Below are positions 55,367-63,680 of a DNA stretch of 64,000 nt, piece after piece. This DNA comes from Bradyrhizobium oligotrophicum S58 (lineage in GTDB: Bacteria > Pseudomonadota > Alphaproteobacteria > Rhizobiales > Xanthobacteraceae). The notes under the pieces are model-generated. The model was given only the letters and a program-made list of their open reading frames with translations, made no database searches and was not told the DNA's origin. Each line of letters opens with the position of its first letter. Positions within the stretch are counted from its first letter, which is position 1. The position numbers and the translations under genes were made by a program. The stretch is taken from NCBI RefSeq assembly GCF_000344805.1, contig NC_020453.1, positions 2,480,001-2,544,000 on the forward strand, in the 5' to 3' direction.

Positions 55367-57420
55367 GCAGGCTCGGCACCATCGTCGGCGTCGATGTCGG
55401 CGGCACCTTCACCGATCTGTTCTATTTCGACGAGGCGAAGCGGACCTTCCGCACCAACAAGGTGCCGTCGAACCGCGGCGACGAAGCGACAGGCTTCCTC
55501 GAAGGACTGCAAGGTTTCGGGGCGGTGTCGCATCTCACCTCGATCGTGCACGGCACCACCGTTGGCACCAACGCACTCCTGGAGCGCAAGGGCGCGCGCA
55601 TCGGCCTGATCACCACGCGGGGTTTTCGCGACGTGCTGGAGATGCGCCGCCGCGACCGCCGCAACACCTGGGGCCTGTGGGGCGACTTCGTGCCCGTGGT
55701 CGAGCGTGACATGCGCGCCGAGGTCGACGAGCGTGTGCTCTCCGACGGCACCATCCGCACCGCCGTCGATGTCGCACAGGTCAGAGCGACCGCGCAGGAG
55801 TTGCTGGCCAAAGGCGCGCAGGCGCTCGCCATCGTGTTCGTCAACGCTTTCGCCAATCCCGACAATGAGCGGCGCGCGCTCGAAGCGGTGCAGTCGATCT
55901 GGCCGAACGACAACGTTGCCTGCTCCAGCCAGATCCTGCCTGAAATACGCGAGTTCGAGCGGACCTCGACGACGGCGCTGAACGCCTATCTGCAGCCGGT
56001 GGTCGGCTCCTATCTGCAGAAGCTGCAGAACGCGCTGGCGGGCGAGGCGTTCGACGGCCGCTTCCACATCGTGCAGTCCAATGGCGGCGTGATGTCCACC
56101 GACGCGGCACGGCGCTTCCCGATCCGCACCGCGCTATCGGGGCCTGCGGCCGGCGTGATCGCCGCGGCGGAGATTGCGAAAGCAGCGGGCTTCCCCAACG
56201 TCATCACCGGCGACCTCGGCGGCACCTCGTTCGACGTGTCGCTGGTGGTTGACGGCGCGACGTCGCTGGCGGCGCAGACTACAATCGATTTCGGCCTCGT
56301 CGTGCGCACGCCGATGATCGAGATCACCACCATCGGCGCCGGTGGCGGCTCGATCGCCCATGTCGATGCCGGCGGCCTGCTGCAGGTCGGCCCGGAGAGC
56401 GCGGGCTCGCGTCCCGGTCCGGTCTGCTATGGCGGCGGCAACGAGCGGCCGACGCTGACCGATGCCAATGTCGTGCTCGGCCGCATCAATGCTGGCAGGC
56501 CGATCGGCGGCAAGCTGAAGGCCCTCGATGTCGAGGCTGCCAAGCGCGCCATCGCCAAGCATGTCGGCGAACCGCTTCGGCTCGGCGTGATGGAGGCGGC
56601 GGAAGCGATCGTGCGCATCGCCGACAGCAAGATGGCCGGCGCCATCCGGCTGATGTCGATCGAGCGCGGCCATGATCCGGCGCGTTTCGCGGCGGTGCCG
56701 TTCGGCGGCGGCGGCGCGCTGCACGTCTCGGCGCTGATCAAGGATGTCGGGCTCAAGGCGGCGCTGGTGCCGCGCTATCCCGGCGTCACCTCGGCGCTCG
56801 GCTGCGTCATCGCCGACATCCGCCACGACCAGGTGCAGACGCTCAACATGTTCGTCGACGGCCTCGACATCGCGGCGCTGATGCGCTGGATGCTGTCCGA
56901 AGCCGAGCATGCGCAAGGCGTGGTCAAGGATGCGCGGCTCGCCATCGAGCGCGTCGACACCTTGTTCGAACTCGACATGCACTATGTCGGCCAGACCCAC
57001 ACCATCCGCGCGACTTTGCCGGCCGAGATCCGTGATGGTGCGATCGCGCTCACGATCGATGACGTGCGCAGGGCGTTCGAGACGGCCTACCAGAAGAGCT
57101 TCAGCCGGCTGTTGCCGGGCGTGCCGATCAAGATCGTCAATTTGCGCACGGCGGCGATCGGCGTGCGCCCGCGCTTCGACCTTGCGACGCTCGCGCCGGA
57201 CGCGACCGCCGATCTGGCCAAAGCCAAGCTCGGCAGTCGTGACGTCTGGTTCGACGGCAGGTGGTGGGACACGGCGATCTACGCCCGTCTCGATCTTCCC
57301 GTCGGCAGCGAGATCGCGGGCCCTGCGATCCTGGAGCAGCCGGATGCGACGACCGTGATCGCACCTGGCTTCAACGCGCGGGTGGACAAGTTCGGCAACG
57401 TCATCGTGGAGCTGATATGA
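55363..57420 (+). CDS. hyuA: Hydantoinase A/oxoprolinase-type ATP-binding subunit
   Basis: 685 residues. The N-terminal phosphate-binding GVDVGGTFTDLFYF and the hydantoinase/oxoprolinase domain with GDLGGTSFDVSLVVDG place it in the actin-like ATPase family. It activates the amide bond by phosphorylation. The length is normal. The next gene overlaps by ATGA. Confidence 0.93.
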   Translation: MSRLGTIVGVDVGGTFTDLFYFDEAKRTFRTNKVPSNRGDEATGFLEGLQGFGAVSHLTSIVHGTTVGTNALLERKGARIGLITTRGFRDVLEMRRRDRRNTWGLWGDFVPVVERDMRAEVDERVLSDGTIRTAVDVAQVRATAQELLAKGAQALAIVFVNAFANPDNERRALEAVQSIWPNDNVACSSQILPEIREFERTSTTALNAYLQPVVGSYLQKLQNALAGEAFDGRFHIVQSNGGVMSTDAARRFPIRTALSGPAAGVIAAAEIAKAAGFPNVITGDLGGTSFDVSLVVDGATSLAAQTTIDFGLVVRTPMIEITTIGAGGGSIAHVDAGGLLQVGPESAGSRPGPVCYGGGNERPTLTDANVVLGRINAGRPIGGKLKALDVEAAKRAIAKHVGEPLRLGVMEAAEAIVRIADSKMAGAIRLMSIERGHDPARFAAVPFGGGGALHVSALIKDVGLKAALVPRYPGVTSALGCVIADIRHDQVQTLNMFVDGLDIAALMRWMLSEAEHAQGVVKDARLAIERVDTLFELDMHYVGQTHTIRATLPAEIRDGAIALTIDDVRRAFETAYQKSFSRLLPGVPIKIVNLRTAAIGVRPRFDLATLAPDATADLAKAKLGSRDVWFDGRWWDTAIYARLDLPVGSEIAGPAILEQPDATTVIAPGFNARVDKFGNVIVELI

Positions 57421-58031
57421 GCGATCACAAAATCCCGGCAGCGCAGAGCGCGCTGCTGATCGTCGATCTCCAGAACGACTTCCTTGATCCCAAGGGCGCA
57501 TACGGCCGTGCCGGCCAGACGGCGGCCGACATCGCAGCGTTGCCCCCGCGGCTCAAGCCGTTCGCCGACCTGATGCGCGCCAGGGGCGGCTTCGTGATCT
57601 CGACGCAGTTCACCTTGGTGCCGGGCAAGGGCGGCGAGCCGATGATCTCGCCGCACCTGAAGCAGCTGCGGCCATTCCTCGCCAAGGGCGACTTCCTGCC
57701 CGGCGCCTGGGGCCATCAGCTGGTCGACATGCTGCAGCCGGCCGACGTCACGATCGAGAAGATCGCCTATTCGGCGTTCTACATGACGCGGCTCGAATGG
57801 GTGCTGCGCAAATGCGGCATCGAGAAGCTCTACGTCGCAGGGATCGTCACCAATGGCGGCGTGGCGTCGACGGTGCGCGATGCGCATATCCGCGACTTCG
57901 AGACCGTCGTGCTGGAGGACGGCTGCGCCGCGTTCACCGCGGAGACGCATGCCACGGCGATCGCGGCGCTCAAGCCGGTGTGCCGCGTCGCTTCAATTGC
58001 GGAGGTGATGAAGGAGCTTGCCGCGGTATGA
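57417..58031 (+). CDS. Isochorismatase-fold hydrolase lacking the nucleophilic Cys
   Basis: 204 residues. The catalytic Asp is in LIVDLQNDF and the Lys in TIEKIAYSAF. The loop that normally reads TN-x-C-V-x-ST reads TNGGVASTVRDAH, so glycine replaces the cysteine of the amidases in this family. EntB and PhzD, which hydrolyse vinyl ethers, also lack it. It is therefore not a standard N-carbamoyl-amino-acid or maleamate amidase. It may still process the product of HyuAB by another mechanism. Confidence 0.88.
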   Translation: MSDHKIPAAQSALLIVDLQNDFLDPKGAYGRAGQTAADIAALPPRLKPFADLMRARGGFVISTQFTLVPGKGGEPMISPHLKQLRPFLAKGDFLPGAWGHQLVDMLQPADVTIEKIAYSAFYMTRLEWVLRKCGIEKLYVAGIVTNGGVASTVRDAHIRDFETVVLEDGCAAFTAETHATAIAALKPVCRVASIAEVMKELAAV

Positions 58032-58049
58032 GGCAAGTCGCCGAGTACG

Positions 58050-58215
58050 GCCACCTGCGGGGCGTCATGGTTCTCAAGGCGATGCGAGAGCATCGCCTGA
58101 ACGCGCCGAAGACGGCGCTCCTCACCATGAGGGGGATAGTATCGCCGCAACCAGAGTCCTCGTCCTGTGGTGCTCGCCGAAGGCGAGCGTCTCGAAGGAC
58201 GGCCGCAGGCGCGAT
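58050..58215. repeat. Second intergenic palindromic repeat family (REP-like)
   Basis: It contains perfect hairpins GGCGATGC-GAGA-GCATCGCC (58078-58097) and GCTCGCC-GAA-GGCGAGC (58172-58188), plus a CATGG/CCATG pairing that flanks the first. It differs in sequence from the elements at 34981 and 49220. It fills the gap between the hydrolase and flavoprotein genes and may end or stabilise the upstream message. Confidence 0.75.
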
Positions 58216-58226
58216 GAGGAGGGCAC

Positions 58227-59606
58227 ATGAGTGCGATCGAAATCATTGATCGCACGCCCGAGCTCGCGGTCGATTGCCTGATCATCGGCGCCGGCGCGGC
58301 GGGGCTCGTCGCGGCGCTATCGGCGAGCGAGAACGGCGAGAGCGGGCTGGTGCTGGAGCGCGATGCCGTGCCGCAGGGCTCGACGGCGCTGTCTGCCGGC
58401 TTGATACCGGCAGCCGGCACGCGCTGGCAGGCGGCGCTCGGCATCGACGACAATCCGGCGCGCTTCGCGGCGGACATCATGCACAAGGCGCATGATGAGC
58501 CGGATGCGGCGATGGTCAAGCTTGTCACGGGCACGATCGGCCCGACGCTCGAATGGCTCGCTGATCGCCATCAGCTGCCGTTCTCGCTGGTCGACAATTT
58601 CAGCTATCCCGGTCATTCGCGCTATCGCATGCACGGCCTGCCGAGCCGCGCGGGGCGCGAGTTGATCGACCGGCTGCGCAGCGCCGCCGAGAGCGCCGGT
58701 ATCGACATTCTCTGCAACGCGCATGCGACGACGCTGCTGCTCGATCGCACGCAACGCATCGTCGGCGTGCGGTTCACGAGGCCCGATGGCAGCAGCGACG
58801 AGATCGGCTGTCGCCGTCTCATCCTCGCCTGCAGCGGTTATGGCGGCAATCCGGCGCTGGTCGCCCGGCATATCCCCGAGATGGCCGGTGCGACTTATTT
58901 CGGCCATGCCGGTAACCAGGGTGATGCTCTGACCTGGGGTGAACAGCTCGGCGCCGCGACGCGTCATCTCGGCGGCCATCAGGGCCACGGCTCGGTGGCG
59001 CATCCGGCGCGCATTCTCATCAGCTGGGCTTCGATCACCGAAGGCGGCTTTCAGGTGAATGCGATGGGGCACCGCTTCTCCAACGAGGCGTCGGGCTATT
59101 CCGAGCAGGCGGCCCACGTGCTGGCGCAGCCGGACGGCATCGCCTGGACCATCTTCGATGCGCGCATCGCCGGCATTGCGGCGCAGTTCGAGGATTTTCG
59201 TAGTGCCGTCGCGCATGGCGCGGTGCTCGAAGCCGACGATGTCGCGGGCCTTGCAGCCGTCATGCGGGTGCCGGCCGATGCGCTCGCAGCGACATATGAT
59301 GAGGTGAGCGAGGCCAAGGCACAGCAGCGCGTCGATCGCTTCGGCCGCAGCTTCGCCGGCGTGCCGCAGCTCACGCCGCCCTATCGCGCCGTGAAGGTCA
59401 CCGGCGCGCTGTTCCACACCCAGGGCGGCCTCGTCATCGATGATCGCGCGCGTGTGTTGCGCAACGACGGCCGCGCGATCGACAATCTGTTCGCGGCCGG
59501 CGGCGCTGCCTGCGGCGTCTCCGGCGCCGATGCCTCGGGCTATCTCTCCGGCAATGGCCTGCTCACCGCCGTCGCGCTCGGCCGCGTCGCCGGTCTCGCG
59601 CGCTGA
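58227..59606 (+). CDS. Fumarate-reductase/ketosteroid-dehydrogenase-like FAD flavoprotein
   Basis: 459 residues. FAD fold LIIGAGAAGLVAALSASENG, a glycine-rich contact in CSGYGGNPALV, and the C-terminal NLFAAGGAACGVSG with SGYLSGNGLLTAVALG. The fold introduces or reduces C=C bonds next to a carboxyl or keto group. No signal peptide or haem domain is present, so it is cytoplasmic. It could make or remove the double bond of the unsaturated diacid that the LeuCD-type enzyme hydrates. That link is inference only. Confidence 0.87.
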   Translation: MSAIEIIDRTPELAVDCLIIGAGAAGLVAALSASENGESGLVLERDAVPQGSTALSAGLIPAAGTRWQAALGIDDNPARFAADIMHKAHDEPDAAMVKLVTGTIGPTLEWLADRHQLPFSLVDNFSYPGHSRYRMHGLPSRAGRELIDRLRSAAESAGIDILCNAHATTLLLDRTQRIVGVRFTRPDGSSDEIGCRRLILACSGYGGNPALVARHIPEMAGATYFGHAGNQGDALTWGEQLGAATRHLGGHQGHGSVAHPARILISWASITEGGFQVNAMGHRFSNEASGYSEQAAHVLAQPDGIAWTIFDARIAGIAAQFEDFRSAVAHGAVLEADDVAGLAAVMRVPADALAATYDEVSEAKAQQRVDRFGRSFAGVPQLTPPYRAVKVTGALFHTQGGLVIDDRARVLRNDGRAIDNLFAAGGAACGVSGADASGYLSGNGLLTAVALGRVAGLAR

Positions 59607-59612
59607 GCTCAG

Positions 59613-60380
59613 TCACCGCCGCGCCGCCTGCCAGCGCAGCAGGTGGCTCTCGGCTGCACCCATGGTGAGCGCGGTGACGTAGCCGATCACGCCGAGCAGC
59701 ATCACGCCGGCGAACAGATCGGCGGAGCGGAATGCGCGCGCCGACAACAGCACCCATTGGCCGAGGCCATCGAGGCCGGCCAGCATCTCGCAGACGACGG
59801 CGAGGATCAGCGCGACCGTCAGGCTGAGCCGCATGCCGGCAAGGATGTCGGGTGCCGCCGAGGGCAGCGCGATCTTGAAGATCACCGCGAGCCGCGACAT
59901 GTGCAGCACCCGCGCCACCTCATAGAGCCGCGGCTCGACCGCAGCGAAGCCGTGGATGGTCCCGAGCAGCAGCGGCCATAGCGAGCCGAACGCGATCACG
60001 AACAGCGCCATGCCCTGGCTCAGTCCGAGAAAGGCGATGGCGACCGGAATGATGGCGGACACCGGCAGCGGCCGCAGCAGCTCCAGCGTCGGCGCGACGT
60101 AGATGCGCATCGCCCTGGACGAACCGATCATCGCGCCGAGCGCGATGCCGGCGACCGAGGCGAGCAGCCAGCCATAGGCCATGTGCGTCAGCGTGCCCGT
60201 GAGCTTGGTCAGCAGATCGCCGCTCGTGAAGCCGCGCAGCAGCGAGGCCCAGGCGCGATCGGGGCCGGGCAGGAACACCGGCGATATCAGGCGCTGATCG
60301 GCCGCGAACTGCCACAGCGCGATCTCGCCGGCTGCGACCACGAAGCTGGCGACGCGCCAGGCGATCGCAGACCATCTCAT
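59613..60380 (-). CDS. ABC permease, SsuC/TauC type (second)
   Basis: 255 residues with about six membrane helices and a permease loop EVARVLHMSRLAVIFKIALP. It is the last gene of the minus-strand importer operon and overlaps the other permease by ATGA. It ends seven bases from the convergent flavoprotein gene. Confidence 0.9.
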   Translation of the reverse strand: MRWSAIAWRVASFVVAAGEIALWQFAADQRLISPVFLPGPDRAWASLLRGFTSGDLLTKLTGTLTHMAYGWLLASVAGIALGAMIGSSRAMRIYVAPTLELLRPLPVSAIIPVAIAFLGLSQGMALFVIAFGSLWPLLLGTIHGFAAVEPRLYEVARVLHMSRLAVIFKIALPSAAPDILAGMRLSLTVALILAVVCEMLAGLDGLGQWVLLSARAFRSADLFAGVMLLGVIGYVTALTMGAAESHLLRWQAARR

Positions 60381-61144
60381 GCCTGCTCTCCCATCACCGC
60401 CGCGCGTCCGAACAAGCTCCGCTGCGCAGCCATCAACGCGGTGTTGAGCGCAAACCCGGTCACGCCGATCCAGACGAGATAAGCGAGCATCAGGTCCGGC
60501 CGCAGCGCCTGCTGCGCGGTCATGATGCCGGCGCCGAGGCCGAGCGGATTGATGGCGATTTCGACCGTAACGGCGACGATCAGCGCAATGCCGGCGGCGA
60601 GGCGGAACGCGAGAAATATACGGGGCAGCGCGGCTGGGATGACGATCTTCCTGATACGATCGAGCTGCGTCAGCCGCAGCACGCGAGCCACCTCGATCAG
60701 CCGCGGCTCGATACTGCCGACGGCGGCGCGCGTCACGATCAGCACCGGCCAGACGCAGGCAAAGCCAACGATCGCGATCTCCATGCGATAGCCGAAGCCG
60801 AGCGCGATCAGCGCGATCGGCAGCAGCGCCACCGAGGGGATCGGCCTGATGGCCTCGATCGTCACCTCCATCAGTCGATTGAAGATGTGCGACAGGCCGA
60901 GTGCGATGCCGAGCACCAGACCGATGGCGCCGCCGAGCGCGAAGCCGGCGAACGCCGAGGCGAGCGTGTCGCGCGTTGCCACGAGCAGCGAGCCGTCGGT
61001 CAGCGCCCCCATCAGCGCGAGCACGATCGCGCTTGGCGGCGCAAGGGAGTCGCTCTGCACGCCGGCGAGCCGCATCCAGGCCTCGAACGCGAGCAGCGCC
61101 GTGAGCGGCAGCAGCACGGGCTTGATGCGCTCCGGCATCGTCAT
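60377..61144 (-). CDS. ABC permease, SsuC/TauC type (first)
   Basis: 255 residues, six membrane helices, loop EVARVLRLTQLDRIRKIVIP. It differs clearly from its neighbour, so the pair probably forms a heterodimeric channel instead of the usual homodimer. Its ATG overlaps the ATPase stop. Confidence 0.9.
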   Translation of the reverse strand: MTMPERIKPVLLPLTALLAFEAWMRLAGVQSDSLAPPSAIVLALMGALTDGSLLVATRDTLASAFAGFALGGAIGLVLGIALGLSHIFNRLMEVTIEAIRPIPSVALLPIALIALGFGYRMEIAIVGFACVWPVLIVTRAAVGSIEPRLIEVARVLRLTQLDRIRKIVIPAALPRIFLAFRLAAGIALIVAVTVEIAINPLGLGAGIMTAQQALRPDLMLAYLVWIGVTGFALNTALMAAQRSLFGRAAVMGEQA

Positions 61145-61944
61145 TCGCTTGCCTCGATGAAGTCGAACAGCGCGCGCCGCAGCCGCAGGAATTCCGGATG
61201 CTCGCGGGTTGCCAATTGGTCGCGCGGCCGCGGCAGGTCGATGGTCATCGTGAGGCCGATGCGGCCGGGATGCGGCAGCAGGCCGACCACGCGGTCCCCG
61301 AGATAGATCGCTTCCTCCAGATCATGCGTGACGAACACGACGGTGGCGCCGGTGGAGGCGACCAGCGCCAGCATCTCGTCCTGCAGGGCTTGCCGCGTCA
61401 TCGCGTCGAGCGCACCGAACGGCTCGTCCATCAGCAGCACCTTCGGATCCTGCGCGAGGCAGCGCGCGATCTGCAGCCGCTGCTGCATGCCGCCGGACAT
61501 CTCCGTTGGATATTTCGCCGCATGGCCGGCGAGGCCGACCTTGGCCAGCAGCTCGGCGATGCGCGCCTCACGCTGCGCCGAGGGCATGCCGATGGTCTCC
61601 AGCGCCAGCGACACGTTGCCGGCCGCTGTGCGCCACGGCAGCAGCGCCTTGCCGTAGTCCTGAAACACGACCGCGATCTCGCGCCGCGGCGCGCGCATCG
61701 CCTCGCCCTCGAAACGCACGGTGCCGCCGGTCGGCTGATAGAGGCCGGCGGCGAGCCGCAGCGCCGTGGTCTTGCCGCAGCCGGAGGCGCCGACCACGCA
61801 CAGGATCTCGCCCGGGGCGACGTCCAGGCTGATCGTGTCGATGATCGCCTTGCCGCCGAGCACCAGCGAGACATTGTCGAACGCGATCTGCGCCCGAGCA
61901 GGCGAAGGAGATGATCGCACCAGGGCAAGGGCAGGCTCTGCCAT
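61141..61944 (-). CDS. ABC ATPase, SsuB/TauB type
   Basis: 267 residues. Walker A GASGCGKTT, Q loop VFQDYGKALLPWR, signature MSGGMQQR, Walker B VLLMDEPFGALD, switch His in VTHDLEEA. The ATG at 61944 follows the regulator stop by one base; the longer frame upstream is a shadow of the regulator gene. Confidence 0.92.
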   Translation of the reverse strand: MAEPALALVRSSPSPARAQIAFDNVSLVLGGKAIIDTISLDVAPGEILCVVGASGCGKTTALRLAAGLYQPTGGTVRFEGEAMRAPRREIAVVFQDYGKALLPWRTAAGNVSLALETIGMPSAQREARIAELLAKVGLAGHAAKYPTEMSGGMQQRLQIARCLAQDPKVLLMDEPFGALDAMTRQALQDEMLALVASTGATVVFVTHDLEEAIYLGDRVVGLLPHPGRIGLTMTIDLPRPRDQLATREHPEFLRLRRALFDFIEASE

Positions 61945-61945
61945 C

Positions 61946-62644
61946 TCAGGCTCCCTTCGGCTCGGGATAGACGATGTCGACCGTCGAGCGCAGATGCGCC
62001 GCGAGCCGCGACTGCGCCGCTGTTGCGTCACGCGCGAGCACGAGGTCGGCGAGCGCCTCATGTTCCCGGATGAAACCGCTGCTGTCATCGAAGCTGCGCA
62101 TCATGACGCGGCGATAGCGATAGGCCTGGTCGTAGAGATCGGAATGCGCCGCGAGCAGGCGACGCGATCCGCACGCGCCAAGCAGCGCGGTGTGAAACGC
62201 CTTGTGCAACTGATCGAACTCCGGGGCGCCTTCGCGGAATTCGGTTTGCATGCGCTGGATGTAGCGGCGCATCTGATGCAGCGCGGCGATGATGCCGGCC
62301 TCCCATTGGTCGCTGCCGTTCAGCATTGCGAGCCGCAGCGCCTCCTTCTCCACCACGGTGCGCAATCGCGTGATGTCGACGAGATCATCGCGGCTGACCT
62401 CGGCCACGCGAAAGCCGCGCTGGCCGATGCTGACGATCAGGCCGCGCGACACCAGCCGCGACAGCCCTTCGCGCACCGGCGTCGGCCCGATCTCATAGCG
62501 CTTGGCGAGCTCGACGATGCCGAGCCGCGAGCCTGGGGCGAGCACCCCTGCGACGATGTCGCGCTCGATCAAAGCGGCGGCGCGCTCGCTCAGTGTGTCG
62601 CCGCTTGCCGGCTCGGTCTGCAGGATCGGGGTCGACGCGGTCAT
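61946..62644 (-). CDS. GntR-family regulator, FCD subfamily
   Basis: 232 residues. The winged helix (LAKRYEIGPTPVREGLSRL) is followed by an FCD helical domain with metal-type residues (ALRLAMLNG, HKAFHTALLGACGS). The gene is embedded between the binding-protein and ATPase genes with a four-base overlap at its start. It therefore scales with the transporter it presumably regulates. The ligand is unknown. Confidence 0.9.
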   Translation of the reverse strand: MTASTPILQTEPASGDTLSERAAALIERDIVAGVLAPGSRLGIVELAKRYEIGPTPVREGLSRLVSRGLIVSIGQRGFRVAEVSRDDLVDITRLRTVVEKEALRLAMLNGSDQWEAGIIAALHQMRRYIQRMQTEFREGAPEFDQLHKAFHTALLGACGSRRLLAAHSDLYDQAYRYRRVMMRSFDDSSGFIREHEALADLVLARDATAAQSRLAAHLRSTVDIVYPEPKGA

Positions 62645-63582
62645 CAGTCGAGGATCAGCTTCTTGAGATCGAGCTTGCTCTGTAGCATCTTCTGGGCCGA
62701 CATCACGTCGACCCACCACGCGAGTTGCTCGGGCTTGAGCACCGGTTCGGCGGAGTTGGGCGTCGTGAGCTTGACCAGTTCCAGCGGCTGCTTGGTGAAT
62801 TTTGCGATTGCGGCCGAGGCCTTCTCCCGGTCGTTGTTGACGATCGGCGCGGCCTCGGCGATCGCCGCGCGGAATTTCTTCACGGTCTCCGGGTTCTTCT
62901 CCGCCCATTCGCGCGATGCCGCGTAGAAGATGATCGGCTCGGTGCGGGCGAGCTCGGCGGCGTAGCGGGCGCCGACGGTGCCGAGGTTGGCATTGGTCAT
63001 GCGCATCACGAACGGCTCGGCCGTCAGCACCGCATCGACGCCGCCCGACTTGATGGTGTCGGCCATGGTCGGGAACGTCACCTCGACGAAGTTGACGCTC
63101 TTCGGATCGACGCCCTTCTCGACCAGCCATTTCACGAACAGCACCTGCAGGAACGCGCCGATGCCGGGGGCGCCGACCTTCTTGCCCTTGAAGTCCTGCG
63201 GGCCGTTGATGGTGATGCCGTTGCGAACGAAGGCGGCGATGGCATCGTTCGAGGTTTTGTTCATGATCGAGGCGCCGGAGACCGCGACGAGGTCGAGGCC
63301 GCCGTCGGCCGCCTGCAGGAACACGGTGGAGGTCGGGCCGCCGATCTGGATCGAGTTGGAGAGGATGGCGGCGGGGATGTTCGAGTTGATCCCGATCAGC
63401 ACCATCTCGGCATCGAGCCCGTGCTTCTTGAAGATGCCCTCGTCGACCGCAACCATGGCCGAGGCGCAGTCGGAGGTCGCGGTACAGCCGATCTGGATCT
63501 TCTCGGCGCGTGCCGTGGCGGATGCGAGTGCGAGCGTCGTCAGCACCAAGCCGACAACAGCACTCCTGAGCCGATGACGCAT
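62644..63582 (-). CDS. SsuA/ThiY-like ABC substrate-binding protein
   Basis: 312 residues. A signal peptide (about 1-26, cut near ARA-EK) precedes a type 2 binding fold (VAVDEGIFKKHGLDAEMV). GAGGAG lies before the ATG. It is the first gene of the minus-strand importer. CTATSDCAS gives two cysteines near the N-terminus that could form a disulfide. The ligand is not determined. Confidence 0.9.
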   Translation of the reverse strand: MRHRLRSAVVGLVLTTLALASATARAEKIQIGCTATSDCASAMVAVDEGIFKKHGLDAEMVLIGINSNIPAAILSNSIQIGGPTSTVFLQAADGGLDLVAVSGASIMNKTSNDAIAAFVRNGITINGPQDFKGKKVGAPGIGAFLQVLFVKWLVEKGVDPKSVNFVEVTFPTMADTIKSGGVDAVLTAEPFVMRMTNANLGTVGARYAAELARTEPIIFYAASREWAEKNPETVKKFRAAIAEAAPIVNNDREKASAAIAKFTKQPLELVKLTTPNSAEPVLKPEQLAWWVDVMSAQKMLQSKLDLKKLILD

Positions 63583-63611
63583 CGTTGTCTCCTCGCCGGA
63601 GGACCCGTCTC

Positions 63612-63677
63612 GGCCCCCTCTTGTTTATCGATATTTTCTATGTTTGTATATTTTCAGATAGAACACAAGGGGAGGCC
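63612..63677. promoter_or_regulatory. Divergent AT-rich promoter region with 13-nt imperfect inverted repeat
   Basis: Arms GGCCCCCTCTTGT (63612-63624) and ACAAGGGGAGGCC (63665-63677) pair at 11 of 13 positions around a 40-base AT-rich core that holds TATCGATA and TTTGTATATTTTC. It separates the binding-protein gene from the divergent hydrolase gene and is the likely site for the FCD-type regulator. Confidence 0.5.
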
Positions 63678-63680
63678 GGT

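Noticed and set aside
53603..57501. Minus-strand frames opposite hyuB and hyuA
   Set aside because: Antisense shadows. The plus-strand proteins are full length and typical.
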